Positions 7,975-16,354 of a stretch of DNA of 64,000 bases are shown piece after piece. This stretch comes from Gracilimonas sp. (GTDB lineage: Bacteria > Bacteroidota > Rhodothermia > Balneolales > Balneolaceae). A model generated the notes under the pieces. It ran no database searches, was not told where the DNA came from, and saw only the letters and a program-made list of their open reading frames with translations. The translations under genes and the position numbers were made by a program. How positions within the stretch are numbered: the first letter of the stretch is position 1; every line of letters starts with the position of its first letter. The DNA lies in contig JAKURD010000013.1 in assembly GCA_022450045.1 (NCBI GenBank), positions 1 through 64,000 on the forward strand, in the 5' to 3' direction.

Positions 7975-9912
7975 TCATTCTTCCTCCTTTTTTTTCTCAT
8001 TATCTAATACCTGCAGCAGGCGCCGGGTAATATTCATGAAATTATCTTCGGTGATCACACCAACCAGCCGACTGTTTTTCACTACAGGCAGGCATCCTAT
8101 TTTTTGATCCTGCATAATTTCCATGGCCTCCATAATGGATGCTTCGGGATGAATGGTTATGGGGTTTTGCTCCATGATATCATTTACTGTTTGTGTAACC
8201 GAAGCTTCTTCATCTTCATTTACAACTTTGGTGTATTCACGCAAAACCTTCCGCATGGTGATGAGTCCCAGCAAATGCTTCTGATCATCTTCAACCGGTA
8301 TATATCGAATACTTCTCCAATCAAGAAGATTGGCCACGAATTCCAGAATATCATCTTTTCGAACAGTGAAAAGGTCAGTGGTCATGAACTCCTCCACCAT
8401 TAATTTTGAGGGTTTCCAGTGATCCATGTCTTCGATCTTGGCTTGCCCCCATTTATGAACGGGTTCTCCTTTTTTCTGATTTCTGATCATAGCATTGGTG
8501 ATGGCCGAAAGCGTTTGCTCGCGATTCCCTTTCTTGATCAAATTTCCATAGGATTTAACCACCCAGTAGGATCCGGTTTGAGCCGTATTCACCCGCTCTT
8601 CGATCACACCCAGATAGGTATCAATATCGGAGGAATCTATATTAGCTTTTTGAAGTCCGTGTTTGGCGATCGGTAACAATTCATCTTTGATCAAGTCAAC
8701 CGCCGTCATCTTTCGGTCTTTGGTCCAGATAAATTTGGTATCTAAACCAAGCTTTGAAGCCGCAAAAAAGTTCATGCGCGCATTGTCAAAATCCATTTCT
8801 TTGGTGATATCCTGATATTCATCTTCAAACCCATTTAGCAATCCCAGCCAAAATGCGGCATTAGCCACTTCATCCACTACCGTAGGGCCTGACGGAAAAA
8901 CCCGGTTTTCAATGCGTAAATGCGGCTTCCCATTTCCGACACCATAACAGGGTCGGTTCCAACGATATACCGAGGAATTATGCACCCTTAACGCCATCAA
9001 TTCAGGTGCCTTTCCCTCTTTCATCAGCTGCTCAACTTCTTCTTCGACTTCGGCGCTCAGCATCACACGATAGCGAGAAATATCTTCTTTATAAATATCG
9101 AGAATGCTGTTCTCCAGCCAATGATTTCCAAAAGTCACTCTTGGACTCGAATCCCGCAGATGTTCGCCAACCTGTCGTGTATCAACGGATTGGTGAAACA
9201 GGGCAACACGTGTTTCAGCCCAAAGCCTCTTCCCGAAAAGCACGGGAGAGTTTACCGCACACGCCAAAACCGGAGCCGTCACAGCCTGCGCAATGTTATA
9301 GCGACTTACAAACTCAGACGGCTTTACCTGCAAATGCACCTGAAAACCGGTATTACAAGCTTCCAGAAGTGGTGAGTCAAATTTCATCAGCAGCTCATCC
9401 ATCCCTTGAATGCGCAGTTCATATTCTTTTCCGCGCAGTTTATTGATGGCTTCACAAAGCGCTTCATATCGCTGAAGAGGAGTCAGGTTTTTAATGTCCA
9501 GATCCATTTTCCGGATAGTGGGAAGAATTCCGGTCAGTAAAATATCTCCTCCCATTTCATGAACGATCTTGCGCACATTCTCCACCTCATTATGCAGATT
9601 ATGCTCCATCTGCGAGAGGCTGCTCCCGGTAAACTCCAGCGGATCCATATTGATCTCAAGGTTAAACCGCGCAAATTCGGTGGTGTAATTACCCTCACCC
9701 AGCGCCTCCAACACTTCCATAGATTTGGGAAACACTTTTCCATGCGGATCAACCATACAAAGCTCTTGCTCGGCTCCAATGCGCAGGATATCGGTTTCGA
9801 ACCAATCCTCATCCAGCATGGTTTTCAGTGCCCGCATATCCCGAAGCACATGCTTCATAAAGGTTTGCACTTGTTCGTTATCGTCCGCAAGCTTAACGCG
9901 TTCTTCTCCCAT
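7975..9912 (-). CDS. glutamate-cysteine ligase-like (GCS2) protein fused to tandem CBS domains
   Basis: 645 residues. Residues about 20-480 resemble the GCS2 branch of carboxylate-amine ligases: IGAEQELCMVD near 46 (the ExE metal-binding strand), NTGFQVHLQV near 195 and HLRIENRVFPSGPT near 335. This fold joins a glutamate-type carboxylate to an amine using ATP. The C-terminus (about 505-640) contains two CBS motifs, each with a conserved strand-helix pattern (MTTDLFTV..., MEQNPITI..., CLPVVKNSRLVGVITEDNF), which bind adenosine nucleotides and would regulate the enzyme. True gamma-glutamylcysteine synthase activity is not proven; an unknown amide-bond ligase is equally possible. Possible partner of the M14 hydrolase downstream. 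Confidence 0.8.
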   Translation of the reverse strand: MGEERVKLADDNEQVQTFMKHVLRDMRALKTMLDEDWFETDILRIGAEQELCMVDPHGKVFPKSMEVLEALGEGNYTTEFARFNLEINMDPLEFTGSSLSQMEHNLHNEVENVRKIVHEMGGDILLTGILPTIRKMDLDIKNLTPLQRYEALCEAINKLRGKEYELRIQGMDELLMKFDSPLLEACNTGFQVHLQVKPSEFVSRYNIAQAVTAPVLACAVNSPVLFGKRLWAETRVALFHQSVDTRQVGEHLRDSSPRVTFGNHWLENSILDIYKEDISRYRVMLSAEVEEEVEQLMKEGKAPELMALRVHNSSVYRWNRPCYGVGNGKPHLRIENRVFPSGPTVVDEVANAAFWLGLLNGFEDEYQDITKEMDFDNARMNFFAASKLGLDTKFIWTKDRKMTAVDLIKDELLPIAKHGLQKANIDSSDIDTYLGVIEERVNTAQTGSYWVVKSYGNLIKKGNREQTLSAITNAMIRNQKKGEPVHKWGQAKIEDMDHWKPSKLMVEEFMTTDLFTVRKDDILEFVANLLDWRSIRYIPVEDDQKHLLGLITMRKVLREYTKVVNEDEEASVTQTVNDIMEQNPITIHPEASIMEAMEIMQDQKIGCLPVVKNSRLVGVITEDNFMNITRRLLQVLDNEKKKEEE

Positions 9913-10065
9913 AGTTCCTGGATTTTATATATATGGTGTGAATGTGCTTCTAAGTACCAACTTTGAAAGGGTTTTTGCAAATTTTTTAGTTCCCTGTCGG
10001 ACTTAATCTGAAATAGTTAAGCTATTTGAGACTTTTTTCTGTTCTTCTCTCTTAAGTTCTATGTT

Positions 10066-10536
10066 TTAAGATAGGATAAACTCTTCTTTTTTCTTAATGA
10101 GTTGCCACCAGTTTAACACATTGATCAGCTCTCCAGAATGTTTTTCAAGCCTGTAGCAAAGCTCTATACTTGGTTCTTCACGATCATTTATAATACGACT
10201 AAGCTTTGTGTAGTGCAGATCCAGTTCCTTTGATATTTCTTTTCGTGATCGACCTAATGCCTTGATATACTCCAACAAAAAAGATCCAAATGTTTTGTGA
10301 AATGAAAAAGACTGCTCTTTTACATGTTCAACTATTTGGAATTTCAAGCTTATAATCTTAGAAACCACTTTTTCATGATCTGACATTTGGTTAAGACGTT
10401 CCTCTCTATATTTGGAGATAGCGTATTGAGTCTCATCTTCCTTCACCGTGCCAGTTTCGGGGATCATATAGGATTCTGCAATTTCATCCTCAGAATACTG
10501 CTCCTTAAGTTTTTGGTAAATTTTATCGATTCTCAT
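10066..10536 (-). CDS. HTH (XRE-like) protein, putative antitoxin of a GNAT/HTH pair
   Basis: 156 residues. The C-terminal half is an XRE-type helix-turn-helix (about 90-145: SRKEISKELDLHYTKLSRIINDREEPS), with an unusual charged N-terminal half that could contact a partner. Its start codon overlaps the stop of the upstream GNAT-like gene by four bases (ATGA, 10533-10536), a layout common in toxin-first toxin-antitoxin operons such as higBA. I infer an antitoxin/autorepressor role; a simple regulator of the neighbour is the alternative. 153 bp of AT-rich sequence separate it from the GCS2-CBS gene. Confidence 0.6.
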   Translation of the reverse strand: MRIDKIYQKLKEQYSEDEIAESYMIPETGTVKEDETQYAISKYREERLNQMSDHEKVVSKIISLKFQIVEHVKEQSFSFHKTFGSFLLEYIKALGRSRKEISKELDLHYTKLSRIINDREEPSIELCYRLEKHSGELINVLNWWQLIKKKEEFILS

Positions 10537-11003
10537 GATTTGTAATATTTCTTGATCAATTTGATTGACTGCTCTCCTTCAATTACAAGAGCATTTCCAA
10601 CACGAATAAAACCATACATTTTTATATAATATTCTATTAAATTAGTTTTTAGAATAAGTGACACAAAACCGTTATATCCTTTCCCAAAAGCTTTAGATAC
10701 TACATGTGCGATCAAGCTTCCGGCTATGCCATCAATAATTTTGTTTTTTCCAACATTTGATTTTGAGCTCTCCAATAAATTAATGTGAAATCTTAGTTCT
10801 TCAGGGAAATCAGTTATAGAAATCAATCCGAGAATATTCCCTTTAGAAACTTCCAGCATTTTGAAAACCATTCGCTTTCGCTCTTTGGTCCAGTCAAAGA
10901 AAAACTCATCAGAGGATTTTACTAATGCAAAATCTTCCTGAGTAGCTTTCTCAATCTTTGCCTCAATCCAATCATCTTTTTTTCGATTGAATAATTGCAT
11001 CAC
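10533..11003 (-). CDS. GNAT-fold acetyltransferase-like protein, putative toxin
   Basis: 156 residues. The second half has the order of a GNAT fold: a beta strand, then a helix-initiating segment (IAGSLIAHVVSKAFGKGY, about 93-110), strand NGFVSLIL, and motif B LIEYYIKMYGF (about 121-131), which is the typical terminal element where the acetyl-CoA cleft closes. The canonical Q/R-x-x-G-x-G/A pyrophosphate loop is not clear, so cofactor binding is unproven. It begins 37 bp after the priA stop codon on the same strand, and overlaps the HTH gene. Known GNAT toxins acetylate aminoacyl-tRNA; whether this one does is inference. Confidence 0.55.
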   Translation of the reverse strand: MMQLFNRKKDDWIEAKIEKATQEDFALVKSSDEFFFDWTKERKRMVFKMLEVSKGNILGLISITDFPEELRFHINLLESSKSNVGKNKIIDGIAGSLIAHVVSKAFGKGYNGFVSLILKTNLIEYYIKMYGFIRVGNALVIEGEQSIKLIKKYYKS

Positions 11004-11040
11004 CCCAATATAAGTTTATGATTTTCGTAAATTAATTTAT

Positions 11041-13476
11041 TTAATTGATTGCATCAACATTCACATTCACCCGAACGGAGGAAAACTTCCCCTTGATATC
11101 TGCTTCATAAACAGCCATGATCTTTTCCAGCATAAGCTCAATGTAATTTGCCCCTTTCTCTGTTTCTATCTTCATCATAATCTCCCAGATGAATTTCTTA
11201 TTCATCCAGTGAATGGCGGCAGGTGAGGGACCTAAAACCGGTACTTCAGAGATCACATATTCAATCGACTTCTTTAAGATATGAGCCGCCATATTTACTT
11301 CATGATCTTTGGTCGACTTCAGTTCAAACCTGATCAATCTTGAATACGGCGGGTAGTACAAAGGTTTTCTAAATTCCATTTCCTGACGTGCGAAGCCGCG
11401 ATGATCATGATCCCTGGCAAACTTCAGCGCCGGGTTATCAGGCTGGCGTGTTTGCAGAAATACCGTCCCGGGTTTATCTCCCCGCCCGGACCGACCTGAA
11501 ACCTGACTCAGCAGCTGATACATTCTCTCCGTGGCTTGAAAAGAGGGGAAAGCTAATTCGGTATCGGCATTTACCACACCAACTACCGTTACATTGGGGA
11601 AATCAAGACCTTTAGCCACCAACTGCGTACCGATCATGATATCGGCTTTACCCTCTCCAAATTTCTTGAGAATTCTTTCGTGTGCTCCTTTTCGGGTAGT
11701 TGAGTCCCGGTCAAATCGAATGATGTTTGCATCAGGAAAGAACCCTTCCAGCTGCTCTTCAACATTTTGCGTTCCTGATCCCTGTATTTTCAGGTTGGGT
11801 GAACCGCACTTTTCACACTCTGTATCTTTTCGGCGGGAATAGCCAGTATAATGATCCATCAAAAGATTTTTACGCTTGTGAAAAGTAAGGCTTACCGAAC
11901 TCTCAGGACTTTCGGGAATATGGCCGCAATCTTCACACTGTAAATAACTGGCATAACCCCTGCGATTATAAAGCAGAATGATCTGTTCCTGCTTCTCCAA
12001 AGCCTTTTCCATCGCCATAAATAGTGGAACGGCAAATTCTCCCCGCATGGCTCCCTTATATTGCTTGAGATCCAGGATCTTAACCTCAGGGAGAACAGCT
12101 TCAGCATGTCTTTTTGTGAGTTCTAACAGTTCACATTTTTCTTTAGCCGCCATATTCAACGCCTGCATACTGGGCGTTGCAGACCCCATGATAACAACCG
12201 CATCATTCATGTTAGCCCGAACGATCGCCGTTTCCCGTGCGTGATACCGTGGGGCTGGATCGATCTGCTTGTACGAACTGTCATGCTCTTCATCCAGAAT
12301 AATCAACCCTAAATTTTGCACCGGGGCAAATACGGCCGATCGCGGGCCGATGGCTATGCTTTTCTTTCCTGAATTTAAATCTTTCCAGGCACGCAGCCGC
12401 TCACGGTTGGTCATTCGGCTGTGTAATACTGCAATTTCATTTCCAAAAATCCTATAAAAACGGGATACTGTTTGTGGTGTCAGTGCAATCTCAGGAACCA
12501 GAACAATTCCGCCTTTTCCGCCTTCAACAACCTGTTTAAGAGCGTGAATGTACACTTCAGTTTTCCCGCTTCCCGTAATCCCAAAAAGCAGATAATTGGT
12601 AAACTCTTTCCTGGTTAGAGAGTCACTGATCTTCTCAAAAGCTTTTTGTTGATCTTCATTTAGCGTTTTGATGGAATCCGGCTCAAATTCCAGATGATCA
12701 ATCTCTGTTTTCTTTTCAACTTCTCTAAACGTGATCCATCCTTCATCCTGTAATTTTTTTAGCGTATAAGAAGTGAACACAGAATCATCCGGTATTTCTG
12801 ATTGTCGGATGGGGATCTCATCTGCAATGAGAGCTAAGGCCGAGGTCCATTTCAGATCTTCGTTTACTTCCCTGCTCTCCAAAAATGCTTTGGCTGAATG
12901 CTCGTCTTTCCCATCTGCCCAGATCCACTCCCGTTCAGTAGCCACCGTTACTTTTAGATCGGGCTCTTCCCAGATCTCAATAATCTTTTTTTTCAGTAAT
13001 CCTGAAAATACTTTATTCAAACCCGTTCCCTTCCACCGCTTTTTGGCTTCGTCTAGGGTAGATTTGTTTTCTTCCAGATCTTGTATGATTTCCAGTTCAT
13101 CGGAACTAAGCTTTTCCGGGTTAACAGACTCTGCAATTTTGAGGTACTTCCGGGAAACAAAATTCAGTCCGGCAGGCAGTGCAGCTTGAATAGTTTCTCC
13201 CCAGCTGGCAAAATAGAATTTTGAAATCCACTTGGTAAGATCAAGGAGTTCTTCAGATAAAATGGGTTCTTTATCCAGGATTTGCCGAACCGGTTTTGTT
13301 TTAAAGGAAGGCTTTTGCTGATGAACATGCACTATTATCCCAATAGCATAATAATTTCGAAAAGGAATCCACACGCGTTGTCCGGGCTGAACCGATGCTT
13401 CGAGCGGGTTGGGAACATGATAGGTAAACTGCTTTCGGACGGCTGCCGGCAAAGCTACATCAACAAAAGTGGACAA
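11041..13476 (-). CDS. priA: primosomal protein N' (replication restart helicase PriA)
   Basis: 811 residues. Order of domains: N-terminal 3'-DNA-binding domain, winged helix, then a superfamily 2 helicase with Walker A GITGSGKTE (about 300), DEEH box (LDEEHDSSYKQ), motif III GSATPS, and motifs V-VI (GTQLVAKGLDFPNV, QVSGRSGRG). PriA reloads the replisome at stalled forks. The zinc-binding insert is unusual: the first pair (CEDC) and last pair (CEKC) are intact, but the two middle pairs read SPES and DHYT in place of CPxC and CHYC, so one of the two zinc sites is missing. Followed on the same strand by the GNAT/HTH pair. Confidence 0.95.
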   Translation of the reverse strand: MSTFVDVALPAAVRKQFTYHVPNPLEASVQPGQRVWIPFRNYYAIGIIVHVHQQKPSFKTKPVRQILDKEPILSEELLDLTKWISKFYFASWGETIQAALPAGLNFVSRKYLKIAESVNPEKLSSDELEIIQDLEENKSTLDEAKKRWKGTGLNKVFSGLLKKKIIEIWEEPDLKVTVATEREWIWADGKDEHSAKAFLESREVNEDLKWTSALALIADEIPIRQSEIPDDSVFTSYTLKKLQDEGWITFREVEKKTEIDHLEFEPDSIKTLNEDQQKAFEKISDSLTRKEFTNYLLFGITGSGKTEVYIHALKQVVEGGKGGIVLVPEIALTPQTVSRFYRIFGNEIAVLHSRMTNRERLRAWKDLNSGKKSIAIGPRSAVFAPVQNLGLIILDEEHDSSYKQIDPAPRYHARETAIVRANMNDAVVIMGSATPSMQALNMAAKEKCELLELTKRHAEAVLPEVKILDLKQYKGAMRGEFAVPLFMAMEKALEKQEQIILLYNRRGYASYLQCEDCGHIPESPESSVSLTFHKRKNLLMDHYTGYSRRKDTECEKCGSPNLKIQGSGTQNVEEQLEGFFPDANIIRFDRDSTTRKGAHERILKKFGEGKADIMIGTQLVAKGLDFPNVTVVGVVNADTELAFPSFQATERMYQLLSQVSGRSGRGDKPGTVFLQTRQPDNPALKFARDHDHRGFARQEMEFRKPLYYPPYSRLIRFELKSTKDHEVNMAAHILKKSIEYVISEVPVLGPSPAAIHWMNKKFIWEIMMKIETEKGANYIELMLEKIMAVYEADIKGKFSSVRVNVNVDAIN

Positions 13477-13546
13477 AATATATGCGTGATCTTGGATTAA
13501 TATGCGAAGGAAAGCTTATCCAATTTCAACGCACGAATCAACCGAT

Positions 13547-13636
13547 TTATAGCACCAAAAGTAAATAGATCAAAATAATCAATACCGGTAAGCTGAATAC
13601 CATACCTCCTCTCCAATATGCTGTTCTTTTTTTCAT
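13547..13636 (-). CDS. possible small membrane protein (29 residues)
   Basis: A short open frame beginning MKKRTAYWRGG and ending in a run of hydrophobic residues (LPVLIILIYLLLVL) that would form one transmembrane helix. A GGAGA sequence lies about 8 bases before this ATG; an earlier in-frame ATG at 13648 would add four residues. It lies 70 bp upstream of priA on the same strand. There is no family I recognise; the evidence is only the good ribosome-binding site and the membrane-helix composition. Confidence 0.4.
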   Translation of the reverse strand: MKKRTAYWRGGMVFSLPVLIILIYLLLVL

Positions 13637-13746
13637 AGCCGTCTCCATTTTTGATTTACATCTAACTCTAATCTTGTTAAAATTATTTTAGAATAACACC
13701 GCATAAACATGTGGAAATGAACATCGAACATCCAACAAAGAACATC

Positions 13747-13781
13747 GAATATTCAATATTGAGTAAGGAATATTGAATATT
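13747..13781. repeat. left arm of inverted repeat bracketing the IVP gene
   Basis: 35-bp AT-rich arm built from repeated AATATT words around a central GAGTAAGGAA. It is the reverse complement of 14161-14195 except for one base. The IVP stop codon begins at its end. Confidence 0.85.
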
Positions 13782-14149
13782 TACTTTAAGTGCATATTTC
13801 TTTTAGCGGTTTGTATGCTTTTAACAAAGATTGAGATTAACTCTTCACATTCATTTAAGGTGTTATCCAAAATCAGATCTTTTAGTAAAGGCTTTCTTCT
13901 GATAATCTTCATATTAGTTGAAGATTCACGTAGTTCTTTTAGCCCTACTTTCAGTTTATGTACGAAATCCTTTCTGGACTCTGCACTTTTAGCTTCCGAG
14001 TAGTGAAAAGCGGGAGAAGTTCCACACCTTACTAATTGATTTCCAAAATATCTGCCTATGTAGGTGTTTGGCAGTCTCTCTGCGATTTCCAGAATATTCA
14101 GTGCAAACTGAATCAGCCTTTCCTCTAAATCATATTCTCTATTATTCAT
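13781..14149 (-). CDS. four-helix bundle protein (S23/IVP family)
   Basis: 122 residues, helical throughout. The family (often called 23S rRNA intervening sequence protein) shows here as LEERLIQFALNILEIAERLPNTYIGRYFGNQLVRCGTSPAFHYSEAKSAESRKDFVHKLKVGLKELRES, the usual order of helices with the conserved G-N-Q-L/R-G-S/T and EA motifs. First found in insertions inside 23S rRNA genes of Leptospira and others; biochemical role unknown. It lies between comM and priA, all on the minus strand, with a 35-bp inverted repeat arm touching each end (13747-13781 and 14161-14195), so the gene occupies the loop of a long potential stem. Confidence 0.88.
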   Translation of the reverse strand: MNNREYDLEERLIQFALNILEIAERLPNTYIGRYFGNQLVRCGTSPAFHYSEAKSAESRKDFVHKLKVGLKELRESSTNMKIIRRKPLLKDLILDNTLNECEELISIFVKSIQTAKRNMHLK

Positions 14150-14160
14150 AAACCTCCTTC

Positions 14161-14195
14161 AATATTCAATATTCCTTACTCAATATTCAATATTC
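14161..14195. repeat. right arm of inverted repeat bracketing the IVP gene
   Basis: Reverse complement of 13747-13781 with one mismatch. It lies 11 bp upstream of the IVP start codon and directly abuts the comM stop codon at 14196. Confidence 0.85.
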
Positions 14196-15737
14196 TTAAC
14201 CAAGCCATCCTTCCCTATCCAAACTCCGATACTGAATCGCTTCGGCAACGTGGTTGGATTTGATATTCTCGGAATGATCTAGGTCGGCCACGGTGCGGGA
14301 CACTTTTAGAATACGATCGTAAGCTCGGGCGGAAAGTCCAAGCGAGGTGATCGCTTTTTTTAGGATCTCAGAACCGGCATCATCCAGCTTGCACACTTTA
14401 CGCACCATTCGGGTACTCATCTGAGCATTACTATACACCCCTTTCATTCCCATGAACCGCTTGGATTGAATCTCTCTTGCTTTCACTACCCGCTTTCGAA
14501 TATCCTCTGAAGATTCTCCCTTCGCTTTTCCTGAAAGCTCCTCATAGCTCACTTTATGCACTTCAATATGCAGGTCAATCCGATCAAGCAATGGTCCGCT
14601 TATTTTACTTAGATAACGTTGCATCTGCAGGGAAGAAGTTCCATTCATTTCATGAGGGTCATACCAATCGCCTGAGGGAGAGGGATTCATCGAAGCCACC
14701 AGCATTACCCGGCTTGGGTAGGTTACGCTCATCCTCGCACGTGAAATAGAAACGAATCCGTCCTCCAGGGGTTGACGCATTACCTCCAGCGCACTTCGCT
14801 TGAATTCCGGCAGCTCATCCAAAAAAAGCACCCCATTATGTGCCATAGATATTTCGCCAGGCATGGGAATACTTCCGCCTCCAACCAGCGCTACATCCGA
14901 GACGGTATGATGCGGAGAACGAAACTGTCTTTTGGTGATAAGTGCTTTACCGGATTCCAATATTCCGGAAACGGAATGAATTTTTGTGGTCTCCAGCGCT
15001 TCGTCTAAAGTAAGAGGCGGAAGGATGGTTGGGATACGACGGGCCATCATGGTTTTACCGGAGCCGGGAGGGCCGACCATGATCACATTATGTCCGCCCG
15101 AAGCTGCTATTTCCAGTGCCCGCTTCACATTTTCCTGTCCGCGTACGTCACTGAAATCCAGTGGATTGTGTTTTCCATTTTGGTTGAAATACTGCTCCAC
15201 ATTACTTCGCAAAGGATCCATGCTGCCCCGATTTTCCAGCCAGTCTTTAACCTGGTTCAGGTGTTCAAACGGAAAGACTTCGAGCTCTTCCACCACCGCG
15301 GCTTCTCCCCCGTTTTCTTTTGGTACAATAAAATACTTAAACCCTTTCTTTGCAGCTTCAACTGCCACGGGCAGCACTCCTTTCACAGGACGTATTTTTC
15401 CATCCAGCGCTAATTCCCCGAGCATCACTGTTTCATCCAGCTTATCGGTGTGAAGTTGTCCCGACATATTGAGAATTCCAATAGCGATTGGAAGATCAAA
15501 CCCATTTCCTTCTTTGGGAAGATCAGCCGGAGCTAAGTTTGCCGTTATTCTTCCCAATGGATAATAAGAACCTGTATTCCTAATAGCGGCTTCAACCCGG
15601 TCCCGGGACTCTTTGACTGCACGGTCCGGTAATCCCACTAAAAAGAATGCAACCATTCCGTTGGTGTGATGGGTTTCTACATCGATGATCTTTGCATCTA
15701 CCCCAACAGTGGATGCGCAATAAACTCTTGAAAGCAT
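14196..15737 (-). CDS. comM: YifB/ComM family Mg-chelatase-like AAA ATPase
   Basis: 513 residues. Residues 1-170 form the ChlI-like Lon-type fold ([36 protein letters not shown]), followed by an AAA+ core with Walker A GPPGSGKT at about 222-229, Walker [12 protein letters not shown] near 315, and a C-terminal helical lid. ComM is a hexameric helicase that extends heteroduplex in natural transformation in Vibrio and Acinetobacter. Here it neighbours no competence genes, so the role in transformation is only inferred from family. An IVP gene and its inverted repeats follow downstream. Confidence 0.92.
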   Translation of the reverse strand: MLSRVYCASTVGVDAKIIDVETHHTNGMVAFFLVGLPDRAVKESRDRVEAAIRNTGSYYPLGRITANLAPADLPKEGNGFDLPIAIGILNMSGQLHTDKLDETVMLGELALDGKIRPVKGVLPVAVEAAKKGFKYFIVPKENGGEAAVVEELEVFPFEHLNQVKDWLENRGSMDPLRSNVEQYFNQNGKHNPLDFSDVRGQENVKRALEIAASGGHNVIMVGPPGSGKTMMARRIPTILPPLTLDEALETTKIHSVSGILESGKALITKRQFRSPHHTVSDVALVGGGSIPMPGEISMAHNGVLFLDELPEFKRSALEVMRQPLEDGFVSISRARMSVTYPSRVMLVASMNPSPSGDWYDPHEMNGTSSLQMQRYLSKISGPLLDRIDLHIEVHKVSYEELSGKAKGESSEDIRKRVVKAREIQSKRFMGMKGVYSNAQMSTRMVRKVCKLDDAGSEILKKAITSLGLSARAYDRILKVSRTVADLDHSENIKSNHVAEAIQYRSLDREGWLG

Positions 15738-15829
15738 AATTTATACCTGAATCTTTTATGTTATCTTTACGTAGTTAGAGCGGTGGGAAAGCAATTCCTT
15801 ACAAAAAAATTTCATAAATCTTACATATC

Positions 15830-16264
15830 ATGAAAAAAGAAGAAGCCAAAGACAAGGCAAAAACCATCTATCAAGAGATACAGGGCGGTGTTAATGAGGT
15901 GATCAAACAGATCAGAAATTTGATCAAAGAGGGAAGTGCACGGCGACTGATTATCAAGAATAAGGAAGGCGAAGTTAAATTCCAGACTCAGTTAGCTTTT
16001 GGAGTGACCGGAGCAGCCCTTGTTGGCGCCATGGCTCCTGTGATATCTGCCATTGGTATGTTTGCAATGTTCATCAATGACTACCAGATCATAGTGGAAC
16101 GGGAAGTTACCGGCGATGACGAATATTCCGTAGATGCCGAATTCATTGATATTAAAGATGAGGAAGAGGAGAAACCTGAAGCCAAAGCAAAAAAAGAGAG
16201 CCCCGATTCTGGGGAAGATGAAAAGGAAGAAAAAACGGTAGGGAAGAAGAAAGGTAAAAAATGA
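15830..16264 (+). CDS. DUF4342 domain protein with acidic/basic tail
   Basis: 144 residues. The first 95 match the DUF4342 pattern: an amphipathic N-terminal helix, then IRNLIKEGSARRLIIKNKEGEVKFQ, a hydrophobic segment LAFGVTGAALVGAMAPVISAIGMFAMF (one or two membrane helices) and a strand ending VEREV. From about 110 the chain is low-complexity Glu/Lys. Function of the family is unknown; membrane association is inferred. Its stop codon overlaps the beginning of a palindrome that is interrupted by an IS element. Confidence 0.75.
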   Translation: MKKEEAKDKAKTIYQEIQGGVNEVIKQIRNLIKEGSARRLIIKNKEGEVKFQTQLAFGVTGAALVGAMAPVISAIGMFAMFINDYQIIVEREVTGDDEYSVDAEFIDIKDEEEEKPEAKAKKESPDSGEDEKEEKTVGKKKGKK

Positions 16265-16313
16265 TAGTTGATAGTTGACAGGGTGATATTTGTACAAACA
16301 AATTCTATCACCC
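16263..16313. repeat. palindrome (short-loop version of the IVP-b inverted repeat), interrupted by IS
   Basis: Left arm GATAGTTGATAGTTGACAGG..GTGAT (16263-16287), a loop of about 19 bases, then ATCACCC from 16307; the rest of the right arm (AACTATCAACTATC) appears after the insertion sequence at 17719-17732. It would have been a bidirectional hairpin between the convergent DUF4342 and trxB genes. The arm shares the core GTTGAyAGGGTGAT with the arms around the IVP gene at 45006. Confidence 0.75.
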
Positions 16314-16354
16314 TGTCTATCCCTAACATAGCTTGACCGGATAAATATCAAGTT

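Noticed and set aside
9006..9966. Long plus-strand open frames opposite the GCS2-CBS gene
   Set aside because: They overlap conserved enzyme motifs on the other strand and their composition (Ser/Arg/His-rich) is that of an antisense shadow.
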